This document shows positions 6,981 to 15,369 of a stretch of 32,648 nucleotides of DNA, in pieces. Position 1 is the first letter of the stretch; each line of letters begins with the position of its first letter. The DNA lies in the NCBI GenBank assembly GCA_025350665.1, contig JANXXJ010000186.1, forward strand, positions 1-32,648. The letters run 5' to 3'. Made by a program: the position numbers and the translations under genes. The notes below the pieces were generated by a model. It searched no databases. It saw only the letters and a list, made by a program, of their open reading frames with translations, and was not told the origin of the DNA. The stretch comes from Gemmatimonadota bacterium (GTDB lineage Bacteria; Gemmatimonadota; Gemmatimonadetes; Gemmatimonadales; GWC2-71-9).

Positions 6981-8587
6981 CAGGTGCGGCCGAATTCTTC
7001 GAGGAACTGCGCCGCGAATACCTCGCCGAGTCACCGGCTCGCCTCGGCGAACTGCGAAAGGATCTCGACGCTCTGAGCGCCGCCGAACCGGACGCGGCGG
7101 CATCACTCAAGATCCGGCTCCATCGTCTCGCGGGTTCGGGCGGCAGCTACGGTTTTCCCGATATCAGTGGCATCGCTCGTTCGACCGAGCAATGGTTGGC
7201 GGAGCACCCCGAGCCCGATCAGGCCGGGGTCGCCAGGCTTCGGGACGCCGTCGCAGCGATCGCGGGCATGTTCGACCGCGCCGCAGCTTCGCTCGGTCTT
7301 CCCATGTCATCCTCGCCGCCCAAGCCGTCGGCGTTTGGATGGCAGGCGTTGATCATCGGTCCAGCCGGTGACCTGACGAACCATGTTGAGGCCGCCCTTC
7401 GCGACGCCCAGTTCTCCGTCAAGCGACAACTGTCGGGATTCCAACCCGAATTAGTGCCGGTATCGGAGCGGCCGGACCTGGCGGTGGTAATCGGGACCAC
7501 GGCCGAAGAGACCGATGAAGTCGTTGCCCGCTGGGCCCTCCCGGGACCGATCCGACCGGCGGCAGTCGTCCTGGTTGCTGCGCCCGAGGGGACCGACCCG
7601 TTGTCGCAGCCGATCGCAAGCGTGGACGCGATCATTCCCGCGGAACGGGTGGACTACGCCCTCCTTGGGTACGCCCGAACGCTCGGCCGAGCTGTCACTA
7701 CGCCCCGATCAGTCCTGATCGTGGACCCCGACGATAGCGGGCCGACTCGCGCACTCGCCAGCGCCCTCGAGGGCAGCAGCTGCCGGGTCGCCGTGGCAGG
7801 AAGCGCGGCCGCCGCCCGGCCGCCGTTGCTGCGGGAAACCTGGGATCTGGTGGTCGTCGCATGGCGCCTGGTGGACACGACGCCCGCGGCGCTAATCCGC
7901 TGGATTCACCAACTCCCTCGGCGACGTCTTGCCCCCGTACTCGTCCTGGCGTCGCAGATCAGTGACGACGACCGACTGGCGGCGATCCGCGCCGGAGCCG
8001 AGGACGTCCTGCTCAAGACCGCGGCCCCGGGGTACCTGGCCGAGTGCGTCCTGGCCCGCATCGACCGCAACCGGACGGTCCGGGCCGCGGCCCACCGGGA
8101 CGACCTGACCGGGCTGCTCAACCACGAGGCGATCGGGGAGGAACTCGAGCGCGCCGTCGCGGTGGCCCGCCGGGCCAATGAGGCGGTCGCTCTGCTGGTG
8201 TTCGATATCGATCATTTCCGCCGAGTGAACGAGGTCCACGGGCCTGTGGCCGGCGACCAGGTCCTGGTTCATGTCGGCCGTCTGATTGCAGGTGCGGTCC
8301 GTTCGAGCGACGTCGTGGCCCGGATTGGCGGCGAAGAATTCGGGGTCCTGGTGCGCCGTTGCCGCGCGGAAGATGCGATGCGCCTGGCCGACAAGGTCCG
8401 GGCCGCGGTCGCCGGTACGCCGACGGCGCTACCGGATCGGGACATCCCGGTGCGGTTGTCGGCCGGGGTGGCCTGCTATCCCGACCACGGGGCGGCAGCG
8501 CAGGATATTCTCCGGGCCGCCGACAAGGCCCTGATTGCCGCAAAAAACACCGGCCGGGACCGTGTGGTCCCGGCCGGCATCCTATAG
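6977..8587 (+). CDS. Hpt-receiver-like-GGDEF diguanylate cyclase
   Basis: A 536-residue cytosolic signalling protein that would make cyclic di-GMP from two GTP. Domains in order: an Hpt domain (about 1-105) with phosphorylatable His49 in LHRLAGSGGSYGF; a degenerate receiver-like region (about 117-232); a second receiver fold (about 243-365) with acidic IVDPDD and Lys347, but Ala295 where the phosphoacceptor Asp should be (WDLVVVAW); and a C-terminal GGDEF domain. The latter has DDLTGLLNHEAI, FDIDHFRRVNE, the active-site GGEEF (451-455) and an inhibitory-site RSSD (442-445) five residues before it. The cyclase should be active and product-inhibited. No membrane segment or sensor kinase domain is seen, so a separate kinase must feed His49. 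The start at 6977 overlaps the TrmB stop. The last codons contain the terminator of the convergent lon gene. Confidence 0.9.
   Translation: MTGAAEFFEELRREYLAESPARLGELRKDLDALSAAEPDAAASLKIRLHRLAGSGGSYGFPDISGIARSTEQWLAEHPEPDQAGVARLRDAVAAIAGMFDRAAASLGLPMSSSPPKPSAFGWQALIIGPAGDLTNHVEAALRDAQFSVKRQLSGFQPELVPVSERPDLAVVIGTTAEETDEVVARWALPGPIRPAAVVLVAAPEGTDPLSQPIASVDAIIPAERVDYALLGYARTLGRAVTTPRSVLIVDPDDSGPTRALASALEGSSCRVAVAGSAAAARPPLLRETWDLVVVAWRLVDTTPAALIRWIHQLPRRRLAPVLVLASQISDDDRLAAIRAGAEDVLLKTAAPGYLAECVLARIDRNRTVRAAAHRDDLTGLLNHEAIGEELERAVAVARRANEAVALLVFDIDHFRRVNEVHGPVAGDQVLVHVGRLIAGAVRSSDVVARIGGEEFGVLVRRCRAEDAMRLADKVRAAVAGTPTALPDRDIPVRLSAGVACYPDHGAAAQDILRAADKALIAAKNTGRDRVVPAGIL
8542..8577 (-). terminator. 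Intrinsic terminator of lon, inside the cyclase coding sequence
   Basis: CCGGCCGGGACC (8550-8561) and GGTCCCGGCCGG (8566-8577) form a perfect 12-bp stem with a 4-base loop. On the reverse strand the stem is followed by TG and six T residues (8547 down to 8542), the classic rho-independent layout. It lies 27 bases past the lon stop codon. On the forward strand no T run follows, so it should act only on lon transcripts. The whole structure lies within codons of the convergent diguanylate cyclase. Confidence 0.88.
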
Positions 8588-8603
8588 CGGAGACCGCTTC
8601 CGC

Positions 8604-11144
8604 TCAGTGAGGGAAACTCAGGGACAGCGGCGCCACGTCCCTGGGATTGTCGTCACCGAACAACAGCCGCCCCTCCTTGAATGACGCTCCGCGGAGGGTC
8701 AGCGCGAGCACTTCGCCCAATTCGGTCACGGGGTGAATCGTGACTTTCTTCCGGATCTCTTCAGTCAGATCACTGAGATCCGCTTCGTTGTCCTTCGGGA
8801 TGATGATCTGGTGGATGCCGGCCCGGACGGCGCCCAGGATCTTCTCCTTGAGGCCGCCAATCGGCAGCACTCGGCCGCGAAGCGTGATTTCGCCCGTCAT
8901 CGCGATGTCATGCCGGGCCGACCGACCTGACATGGCCGAGACGATCGCCGTCGCCATCGTGACACCCGCCGACGGACCATCCTTCGGAATCGCCCCCGCC
9001 GGGACATGGATGTGGACGTCGCGATCGAACATCTCGTCGGCGATCCGGAGTCCTGCCGCATGAGAGCGGGCGTAGGTCCACGCGGCGCGGGCCGATTCCT
9101 TCATCACGTCGCCAAGCTGGCCAGTGAGGACCAACTCACCCTTGCCTCGCATCGTTGAGGCCTCGACGAACATGATGTCGCCGCCAACCGGTGTGTAGAA
9201 CATCCCGGTTGAGACGCCGACCTGATCCTCGCGAGCCATCTTTTCCGGATGGACCCTGGCCCGGCCGAGGAATTCGTCCACCGTCTCCTTCGAGACTTCG
9301 ATCACGCCCGATGCCTCCCCCGCAGCGAGCTTGCGAGCCACCTTCCGGGCGACCTTGCCGATTTCACGTTCGAGCTGCCGCACCCCGGACTCCCGGGTAT
9401 ACTCGCTGATGATGTCGGCGAGCGCCTCGTCGGCGATGGTGATCGGGCGACCCTTGAGGCCATTCTCCTCGAACTGCCGCGGAATCAGGTACTTCTGGGC
9501 GATGATCCGCTTCTCGCCTTCGGTGTAGCCGGAGAACTCGACGCTCTCCATCCGGTCGAGCAACGGGCCCGGAATGTTCTGAACGAAGTTGGCGGTGCAG
9601 ATGAACAGCACCTCCGACAGGTCGAACGGAACGCCGAGGTAGTGATCGACGAAGCTGTCGTTCTGGGCCGGATCGAGCACCTCGAGCAGCGCCGACGCCG
9701 GGTCTCCCTGGAAGGAGACACCGAGCTTGTCCACTTCGTCGAGCAGGAACACCGGGTTCTTGGTGCCGGCCTGCTTCAGCCCCTGGATGATCCGCCCGGG
9801 CATGGCACCAACATAGGTCCGGCGGTGGCCGCGAATGTCGGCTTCGTCGCGAGCGCCGCCCAGGGAAATCCGGACGTATTTCCGGCCCATGGAACGGGCA
9901 ATCGACTTGGCCACTGAGGTCTTACCGACGCCTGGAGGCCCGATGAAAAGCAGGATCGGCCCCTTGGCCTTGTCGTCCGCGTTGCCGGTGGGAGCCGAGG
10001 CCCTGGATGCGAGCTTCGGGCGTTCGAACTCGCCGGTCATTGTGGTATCGGCTTCCGTCGCGTCGTCAACCTGCTTTTCAGACGCCTCGCGCTCCGCCCG
10101 GGCGGCCCGCTCCTCGGCCTGCTTGAGCTGGCGAACGGCCAGGAACTCCAGCACGCGGTCCTTGACGTCGCCGAGGGCATAGTGGTCGGTCTCGAGAATG
10201 TCCGACGCGGTCTTGAGATCCAGATGCTCCTCGGATCGGACGTTCCAGGGCAGTTCGGCAACGGTCTCGAGGTAGTTCCGAATGACTTGCGTCTCCATCG
10301 ATTCGCGGCCGATTCGCTCCAGGCGGCCCAACTCCCGGTCGACCTCTTTGCGAGCGTCTACCGTCAGTTCGAGGGCGGCGAGTTTGGTCTTGAGCTCGTC
10401 GAGTTCGTCGCCTTCGTCTTCCTCACCGAGTTCGCGGCGGATCTGCTTCAGCTGTTCGCGGAGGACCATTTCGCGCTGGCGCTCGCCCAGTTCTTCCTGG
10501 ACCTGGGTCTTGATCTCCTCCTGGGCATCGAGGACGGAGATCTGGCGCTGAACATGAACCAGGACACGCCGCAGCCGCTCCTCGACCGACAGGGTCTCGA
10601 GCAGGCTCTGGCGCTGGATCGCGGGCACGTCGATATAGCCGGCTACCAGATCGGCAAACCGACCGGGATCGCTGGTATTCGAAAGAACCTGCTGGACCAC
10701 CTCTTCGGGCAATCCGGACTTGTGACCGAGCTCGGCGGCGCGTTGCCGGACCTCGCGATACAGGCCGATGAAGGCCGGGTCTTCCGTGTTGAGTGGCGGC
10801 ATTTCCTCCGCGTCTCTCGCAATCGCCTCAAGGAAGCCGTCCCGTTCGGTCAGGTGGATGGCGATCGCGCGCCGGTCGCCGTTGAGGAGGACCTGCATTC
10901 CGGTCAGCCCGCGCTGGACCTGGGCGATTTTCGCAATCGTGCCAATGGTGTAGAGCCCGTCCGAATTGACCTGCTCGGTGTTTTCGCGCTGGCAGAGCGT
11001 CAGTATCAGTTTGTCGGGGGAGGCGAGCGCCGCTTCGATCGCTCGCACGGTCCCGGGGCGACCGGCGCCAATCGGCGTGGTTACTCCGGGGAAAAGCACG
11101 AGTTCCCGAAGGGGAAGCACGGGAAGCGTCATGCGCTCAGACAT
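8604..11144 (-). CDS. lon: ATP-dependent protease La
   Basis: An 846-residue Lon protease, a cytosolic hexamer that unfolds and degrades damaged and regulatory proteins. In order: the N-terminal substrate domain (LPVLPLRELVLFPG at residues 7-20), a coiled-coil arm, the AAA+ module with Walker A GPPGVGKT (402-409) and Walker B PVFLLDEVDKL, and the S16 protease domain with Ser725 in PKDGPSAG and Lys768 in GGLKEK. All catalytic parts are intact. The ATG at 11144 is chosen because AAAGGA lies seven to eight bases upstream and the domain begins at once. An upstream ATG at 11198 would add 18 basic residues. A charged, alanine/glutamate-rich insert of about 45-50 residues (about 341-391) sits between LEFLAVRQL and KGPILLF, where E. 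coli Lon has about ten. The gene is single and ends at a strong terminator. Confidence 0.97.
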   Translation of the reverse strand: MSERMTLPVLPLRELVLFPGVTTPIGAGRPGTVRAIEAALASPDKLILTLCQRENTEQVNSDGLYTIGTIAKIAQVQRGLTGMQVLLNGDRRAIAIHLTERDGFLEAIARDAEEMPPLNTEDPAFIGLYREVRQRAAELGHKSGLPEEVVQQVLSNTSDPGRFADLVAGYIDVPAIQRQSLLETLSVEERLRRVLVHVQRQISVLDAQEEIKTQVQEELGERQREMVLREQLKQIRRELGEEDEGDELDELKTKLAALELTVDARKEVDRELGRLERIGRESMETQVIRNYLETVAELPWNVRSEEHLDLKTASDILETDHYALGDVKDRVLEFLAVRQLKQAEERAARAEREASEKQVDDATEADTTMTGEFERPKLASRASAPTGNADDKAKGPILLFIGPPGVGKTSVAKSIARSMGRKYVRISLGGARDEADIRGHRRTYVGAMPGRIIQGLKQAGTKNPVFLLDEVDKLGVSFQGDPASALLEVLDPAQNDSFVDHYLGVPFDLSEVLFICTANFVQNIPGPLLDRMESVEFSGYTEGEKRIIAQKYLIPRQFEENGLKGRPITIADEALADIISEYTRESGVRQLEREIGKVARKVARKLAAGEASGVIEVSKETVDEFLGRARVHPEKMAREDQVGVSTGMFYTPVGGDIMFVEASTMRGKGELVLTGQLGDVMKESARAAWTYARSHAAGLRIADEMFDRDVHIHVPAGAIPKDGPSAGVTMATAIVSAMSGRSARHDIAMTGEITLRGRVLPIGGLKEKILGAVRAGIHQIIIPKDNEADLSDLTEEIRKKVTIHPVTELGEVLALTLRGASFKEGRLLFGDDNPRDVAPLSLSFPH

Positions 11145-11489
11145 CGTTCGGTCCTTTCCGTTGCGTGATTCGCCGGCCAGCCTGCGCCGATCGATCAATG
11201 AAGGGCATCGGTCGTGCCATCACCGCCCGGGCGGGACCTATCTCGTTTGCTTTGAGGCTGTTGGCCTCCAAGTCGACGAAGACCGACGAGCCGGCCGGTT
11301 GGTACGAACCCTGCCTGAAGGCCAGTCAGCATCACGAGAACATGCCAGGATGGCGGTCGGTCGGCTAGAGCCCAATCGGGGTATCGGCCGGGTTGGCGGG
11401 GACTTGGCCGTTGCCCTTCGGGCGACCTTGAGCGAAATTGGTAAGCTCTTGCGGCAACAACGTTTCGCTGATTGGAACGCGCGAGCGGA
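11145..11489. other. Divergent intergenic region, lon / Ser-Thr kinase
   Basis: This 345-bp gap between two divergent genes must hold both promoters, but no confident -35/-10 pair, CIRCE element or heat-shock promoter was found by eye. A small stem GTTGCCC/GGGCGAC (11410-11416 and 11420-11426, one G-U pair, 3-base loop) lies 64 bases before the kinase start. A short palindrome TTGCGGCAA is at 11449-11457. Open frames crossing the gap are antisense extensions without coding character. Confidence 0.6.
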
Positions 11490-13466
11490 ATGACCGAACC
11501 GAACAACTCATTCGACCGACCCTTAGCTCAGCGCCTCAAGGAGGCGTTGGGAGAAGTCTACACGATCGAAGGTGAGATCGGTCGTGGGGGCATGGGTGTC
11601 GTTTACCGGGCCCGCGACGAGCGCCTGCAGCGACGCGTCGCGATTAAAGTCTTGCCTCCGGAGCTGGCCTTTCAGAAGGACATCCGCGAGCGGTTCACTC
11701 GCGAAGCGCAGACGGCCGCACGGCTCTCCCATCCGCACATCGTACCGATCCACGACGTCGGCGAAGGCCAGGGACTGGTCTACTTCGTCATGGGTTATGT
11801 CGAAGGCGAATCGCTCGGGGCTCGGATCAAGCGACGGGGCAAGCTGCCCGCCGATGAAGCCCGGCGCATCATGAAGGAAACCGCCGACGCGCTGTCAGCC
11901 GCACACAGCCTTTCGATCATTCATCGCGACATCAAACCGGACAACGTGCTGCTCGAAGGCACCCGGGGCCGGGTTATGGTCACCGACTTCGGGATCGCCA
12001 AGGCGTTGTCGGGTTCCTCCGGCGCGACCCTGACCGGTGTCGGGGTCGCGATCGGCACCCCCCAGTTCATGAGTCCGGAGCAGGCGGCCGGCGAGCGCGA
12101 GATCGACGGCCGTTCGGACCTGTACAGCCTCGGTGTCGTGACCTATCAGATGTTGACCGGGGAGCTGCCCTTCAACGCGCCGACGGTGGCCGGGATCCTG
12201 ATGAAGCAAATCACGGAACCCGCGCCGGTCCTGCACACGACCCATCCCGAAGTGCCCGAAGACCTGTCACTCGCGGTGGCCCGCTGCCTCGAGAAGGATC
12301 CGGAAAACCGGTGGCCCACGGCAGATGCGCTTCGGCGATCGCTGGAGAGCCGTACGGTGACAGGATACCGACCCACCAACAATACCGGGATCCGGACGGC
12401 CGCGCGGCCGGCGTCGGCCACCGGGACCCGGCCCCGACCATCCCTCGGTGATCGTTCGCGGATGCGGCCGCCGGAGGGCCTCCCAGCGGCTCCGCGCTTC
12501 CCGGGCCTACCACGGCAAGTCCGGGAGGTCTACGGAGGCCTGGCCCGACGGGGAGGCCCGGGACGGGCCGCATCACTGGCCGGGGGGAACTGGGTCCGAA
12601 ATGACCGCGGTGAGTGGGTCCGGCGAACCGAGGACGAGGGCCAGCCGATGCACGACACCGGCGAGCCCAAGATCGTTCAGAAGGTCCGGGAGCAGTTCGC
12701 CCGCTGGGCCGCCGTCACCGGGGGCACGTTCCTTCTCAACGTAGCCACCGGGCTCAGTGGCCCGTGGTTCCTGTTCGTGGCCGGCGGCATGGGGATTCCG
12801 CTCCTCAAGAGTTACGCCCAATTGTGGCAGGCGGGGTACAGCTGGCGTGACGTTTTGAATCGCCCCCCGGCGCCGGACGCCATCGAGGCCGGGACCCCGG
12901 GCAAAGGCGGGAAAGCCCGGCGGTCGCTCGCCGCGCCGAGAGAGAGCGAGTACGGGAAGTACTTCGACAAGGTACGACAGGTGCATACCGACCGGGCGGC
13001 GATCCTCGGGATGATGCAGCGCCTCTCGCAGGCCGACCGCCAGATGCTTCCCGAGGTCGTGGAAACGACCGAGGGCCTCTACAGCCGGGCGATGGACATG
13101 GCCCGGACGCTCAACGATCTGGACCAGGGCTTCACGTCGGAATCGCCGGACCGGATCAAGGCGCGGCTCGAGGAGCTCTCCAATCAGGCGCAGAGCGAAG
13201 AGCGGGATCGCCAGTTCCGGCTTCTGGAGCAGCAGTTCCGCTCGGCTGTCGAGGTCTCGGGCCGGCGTCAGGCCATCGCCGACCGGCTCGAGTCGAGCAT
13301 TCTCGCGATGCAGAACGTCCGGTTCGATCTGATCCGAGTCCGGTCCGCCGGAGTCGGCGGCGTGGTCGGTGACCTGACCCAGGCTACCCAGGCCGCGCGG
13401 GCGCTTTCCCGGGACGTCGACCATCTGATCGCGGCGGCGGCCGAGATCAAAGAGGCCACTAGTTGA
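11490..13466 (+). CDS. Membrane Ser/Thr protein kinase with C-terminal coiled coil
   Basis: A 658-residue Hanks-type kinase. The catalytic domain (about 26-290) is complete: glycine loop GRGGMGVV (31-38), ATP lysine Lys53 (VAIKVL), Glu73, HRDIKPDN with catalytic Asp147, DFG at 166-168, and GTPQFMSPEQ. The activation segment SGSSGATLTG is rich in possible phosphosites. A basic, proline-rich linker (about 300-370) leads to a hydrophobic pair of segments (about 403-437, AAVTGGTFLLNVATGLSGPWFLF) that should span or enter the membrane. A long helical region (about 480-650, many E, Q, R) follows and is probably a coiled coil. The substrate is unknown. The start ATG at 11490 fits the homologous N-terminus. 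An upstream TTG at 11472 is less likely. The methyltransferase start overlaps the stop. Confidence 0.92.
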   Translation: MTEPNNSFDRPLAQRLKEALGEVYTIEGEIGRGGMGVVYRARDERLQRRVAIKVLPPELAFQKDIRERFTREAQTAARLSHPHIVPIHDVGEGQGLVYFVMGYVEGESLGARIKRRGKLPADEARRIMKETADALSAAHSLSIIHRDIKPDNVLLEGTRGRVMVTDFGIAKALSGSSGATLTGVGVAIGTPQFMSPEQAAGEREIDGRSDLYSLGVVTYQMLTGELPFNAPTVAGILMKQITEPAPVLHTTHPEVPEDLSLAVARCLEKDPENRWPTADALRRSLESRTVTGYRPTNNTGIRTAARPASATGTRPRPSLGDRSRMRPPEGLPAAPRFPGLPRQVREVYGGLARRGGPGRAASLAGGNWVRNDRGEWVRRTEDEGQPMHDTGEPKIVQKVREQFARWAAVTGGTFLLNVATGLSGPWFLFVAGGMGIPLLKSYAQLWQAGYSWRDVLNRPPAPDAIEAGTPGKGGKARRSLAAPRESEYGKYFDKVRQVHTDRAAILGMMQRLSQADRQMLPEVVETTEGLYSRAMDMARTLNDLDQGFTSESPDRIKARLEELSNQAQSEERDRQFRLLEQQFRSAVEVSGRRQAIADRLESSILAMQNVRFDLIRVRSAGVGGVVGDLTQATQAARALSRDVDHLIAAAAEIKEATS

Positions 13467-14278
13467 CCGAGCAGTTCACCACGCAGGATTACTGGGAACG
13501 ACGCCTTCGAGACCACTTCAGCCTCGAGGGCGTCGGCTATTTGCGCCTTGGTCGTCGGTTCAACGAGTGGATGTACCGGGTGCGGGGCGACGTATTCGAC
13601 CGGGTTGCCACTGAAGAGGGCTGGCGCGGTGGAGCCGGAGCGGCGAAGCTGGTGGCGGCGGATGTCGGGGCGGGAACGGGGTTCTACGTCGACCGGTGGC
13701 TCATCCTCGGCGCGGAAGTGACCGGGATCGATCTGACGGCGGTGGCAGTTGAGAACCTGGCCGGCCGCTTCCCCGCAGGGCGCTTTGTTCAGGCCGACAT
13801 CGGACTCCCGCTCGCGGCTCCGCTGGCCGAGGAGCGGGGGCGCTACGACGTGATCAGCGCGTTCGACGTCCTGTTTCACATCGTCGACGACGGCCAGTAC
13901 GATCGGGCGCTGGCCAACATCGCGACCCTGCTCAAGCCGGGCGGTACCTTCGTCTGGTCCGACAATTTCGTGCATCAGCCGACGGTTCGCGTGACGCATC
14001 AAGTGAGCCGATCCCTGGCGGACATCTCCGGCGCCCTCGATCGGGCCGGCCTTGAGATCGTGCGCCGAGTCCCCATGTTCGTGCTGATGAACTATCCAGC
14101 CGACACCACCTCTGGACTGGCCAAATGGGCGTGGACTGCGATGGTGGCGCCCGCCATAGTGAGCGATTTCCTGGGCGGGGTGCTGGGCGCGGTGCTTTAT
14201 CCGCTCGAACGGCGACTGGTGGCAAATCGGACCGAGAGCGCCAGCACCGAACTCATGATTTGCAGGAGGCGCGCGTGA
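13463..14278 (+). CDS. Class I SAM-dependent methyltransferase
   Basis: A 271-residue cytosolic methyltransferase with a Rossmann fold. Visible motifs are motif I VAADVGAGTGFY (about residues 64-75), the acidic end of strand 2 in VTGIDLTAVAVENLAG, FVQADIGLPLA, motif IV RYDVISAFDVLFHI, and LLKPGGTFVWSDNF. The acceptor substrate is unknown. The fold and motif spacing resemble small-molecule methyltransferases. The best start is TTG at 13463, which overlaps the kinase stop (TTGA). No ATG lies near the domain start. The 3' end overlaps the next gene, placing it in a three-gene coupled run with the kinase and DoxX-like protein. The C-terminal part (SDFLGGVLGAVLYPLERRLVANR) is hydrophobic and may touch the membrane. 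Confidence 0.85.
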   Translation: MTEQFTTQDYWERRLRDHFSLEGVGYLRLGRRFNEWMYRVRGDVFDRVATEEGWRGGAGAAKLVAADVGAGTGFYVDRWLILGAEVTGIDLTAVAVENLAGRFPAGRFVQADIGLPLAAPLAEERGRYDVISAFDVLFHIVDDGQYDRALANIATLLKPGGTFVWSDNFVHQPTVRVTHQVSRSLADISGALDRAGLEIVRRVPMFVLMNYPADTTSGLAKWAWTAMVAPAIVSDFLGGVLGAVLYPLERRLVANRTESASTELMICRRRA

Positions 14279-14718
14279 AGAACCTGCCGTCAAACCGGGC
14301 GTTGGCGATCCTGATCGCCCGATGGATACTGGGCCTGATTTTCTTCATGGCGGGGTGGTACAAGGTCTTCGAGATGGGCCCCGCGGGTCACGCCCACAAG
14401 TTTTTCGTCGATCCGTACCGCGATTCCTTTCTGCCGCTGTGGTCGCTCTGGGCGGCCGGCACAGCAGTACCGTTCGTGGAACTCGGGGCTGGAGCGCTGG
14501 TGATGCTGGGCTGGTTCCGGCGGCCGGCGTACATCGGACTGGGCACGGTGCTCGTGATGGTCACGTTCGGCCACCTGCTGGCGCAGCCGCTGTATGAGTT
14601 TCACACCCACGTCATCCCGCGCGCCGCGCTGCTGCTGTTCGTGCTGGTCATGCCGGCGGAAGAGGATACCGTTAGTCTAGACCATTGGATGGGAAGGCGC
14701 CGCAAGTCCCAGCCGTAG
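14275..14718 (+). CDS. DoxX-like integral membrane protein
   Basis: A 147-residue protein with four hydrophobic helices, roughly residues 9-27 (LAILIARWILGLIFFMAGWYK), 58-80, 86-105 and 112-126. The RWILGLIFFMAGWYKVFEMGP start, the PFVELGAGALVMLGWFRRPA middle and the four-helix layout are typical of DoxX/MauE-type proteins. These are linked in other bacteria to quinone or thiol redox functions. The specific role here is unknown. The start is GTG at 14275, set by a textbook AGGAGG at 14264-14269 five bases upstream. It overlaps the methyltransferase stop (GTGA). The gene is convergent with the PepSY-type gene. The 46-bp gap between them has no clear terminator. Confidence 0.8.
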   Translation: MKNLPSNRALAILIARWILGLIFFMAGWYKVFEMGPAGHAHKFFVDPYRDSFLPLWSLWAAGTAVPFVELGAGALVMLGWFRRPAYIGLGTVLVMVTFGHLLAQPLYEFHTHVIPRAALLLFVLVMPAEEDTVSLDHWMGRRRKSQP

Positions 14719-14764
14719 AACTGTTCTCCTTTTGCTTCCTTGCCCCGAACTTCACCTGTTAACG

Positions 14765-15364
14765 TCAGGCATCATCCACTCCGGACCGGGATCGGGTCTG
14801 GGGCTTCCACCACATCACGAATCCGGTCGCCGACTGGACCAGGAACCCCAACGAGCCGGCCGCGTAGAGGATTTTCATGGGCAGGCTGTAGTTGCGCCCG
14901 GTATGGAGGTCGTGCACGGTTTTCCGGGTGGCAATCTCCGCGGGGGTACGCGGGGGCGGTTCCTGCCCTGCCTCGCGTTCGACCTCGGTCAGCACGAGGC
15001 CGATCCCCGACAGCGACAGCACCAGCATGAGCACGGTCGCGAGGAGGCCGAGTGAGTGGTGGAGATCGAACAGGAGGCGCCACCAGCCCCGGCGGAATTC
15101 GATGGCCACGATCTTCCGTTTCCACCAGAGATAGACCCCACCCAGGATCAGCAGCGAACTCAGCACGGTGGAGGTGATGACGAGCCACTCGCCGGGCTCA
15201 CCGATCAGGAGCCGGGTGTGGAAGCGGGACATGGTTCGGGCATAGTCGCCGAGCCGGTCGGGCCAGATCAGGAGTACACCGGTGAACCCGACGACGGCCA
15301 GGACGATCGATGCGCCGAGACCCATCCAGCGATGGGTCTTGAGAAAGAATTCGCGAACCGTCAT
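14765..15364 (-). CDS. PepSY-associated transmembrane protein
   Basis: A 199-residue inner-membrane protein with four helices near residues 17-35, 60-80, 103-125 and 165-186. Histidine-containing motifs KTHRWMGLGAS (first helix start), RLLFDLHHSLGLLA and VHDLHTGRNYSLP are characteristic of the PepSY_TM/PiuB group of proteins. These are often tied to iron-siderophore reduction or respiratory electron transfer. The histidines could bind heme, but this is inference. It is shorter than full PiuB proteins, with no separate extracytoplasmic PepSY domain visible. It starts five bases after the stop of the fused E1 gene on the same strand, so the two are probably co-transcribed although no functional link is obvious. 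Confidence 0.8.
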   Translation of the reverse strand: MTVREFFLKTHRWMGLGASIVLAVVGFTGVLLIWPDRLGDYARTMSRFHTRLLIGEPGEWLVITSTVLSSLLILGGVYLWWKRKIVAIEFRRGWWRLLFDLHHSLGLLATVLMLVLSLSGIGLVLTEVEREAGQEPPPRTPAEIATRKTVHDLHTGRNYSLPMKILYAAGSLGFLVQSATGFVMWWKPQTRSRSGVDDA

Positions 15365-15369
15365 GGCGT

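Noticed and set aside
8550-8577. Terminator for the diguanylate cyclase on the forward strand
   Set aside because: The stem lies before the cyclase stop codon and no T run follows on the forward strand, so it fits lon only.
11145-11489. Small genes or a heat-shock element upstream of lon
   Set aside because: Open frames here are extensions of antisense frames, and no CIRCE repeat or sigma-32-like promoter could be fitted.
14719-14764. Bidirectional terminator between the convergent DoxX-like and PepSY-type genes
   Set aside because: There is only a tight palindrome AGAACTGTTCT near 14717-14727, which leaves no room for a hairpin loop, and pyrimidine-rich sequence without a stem.
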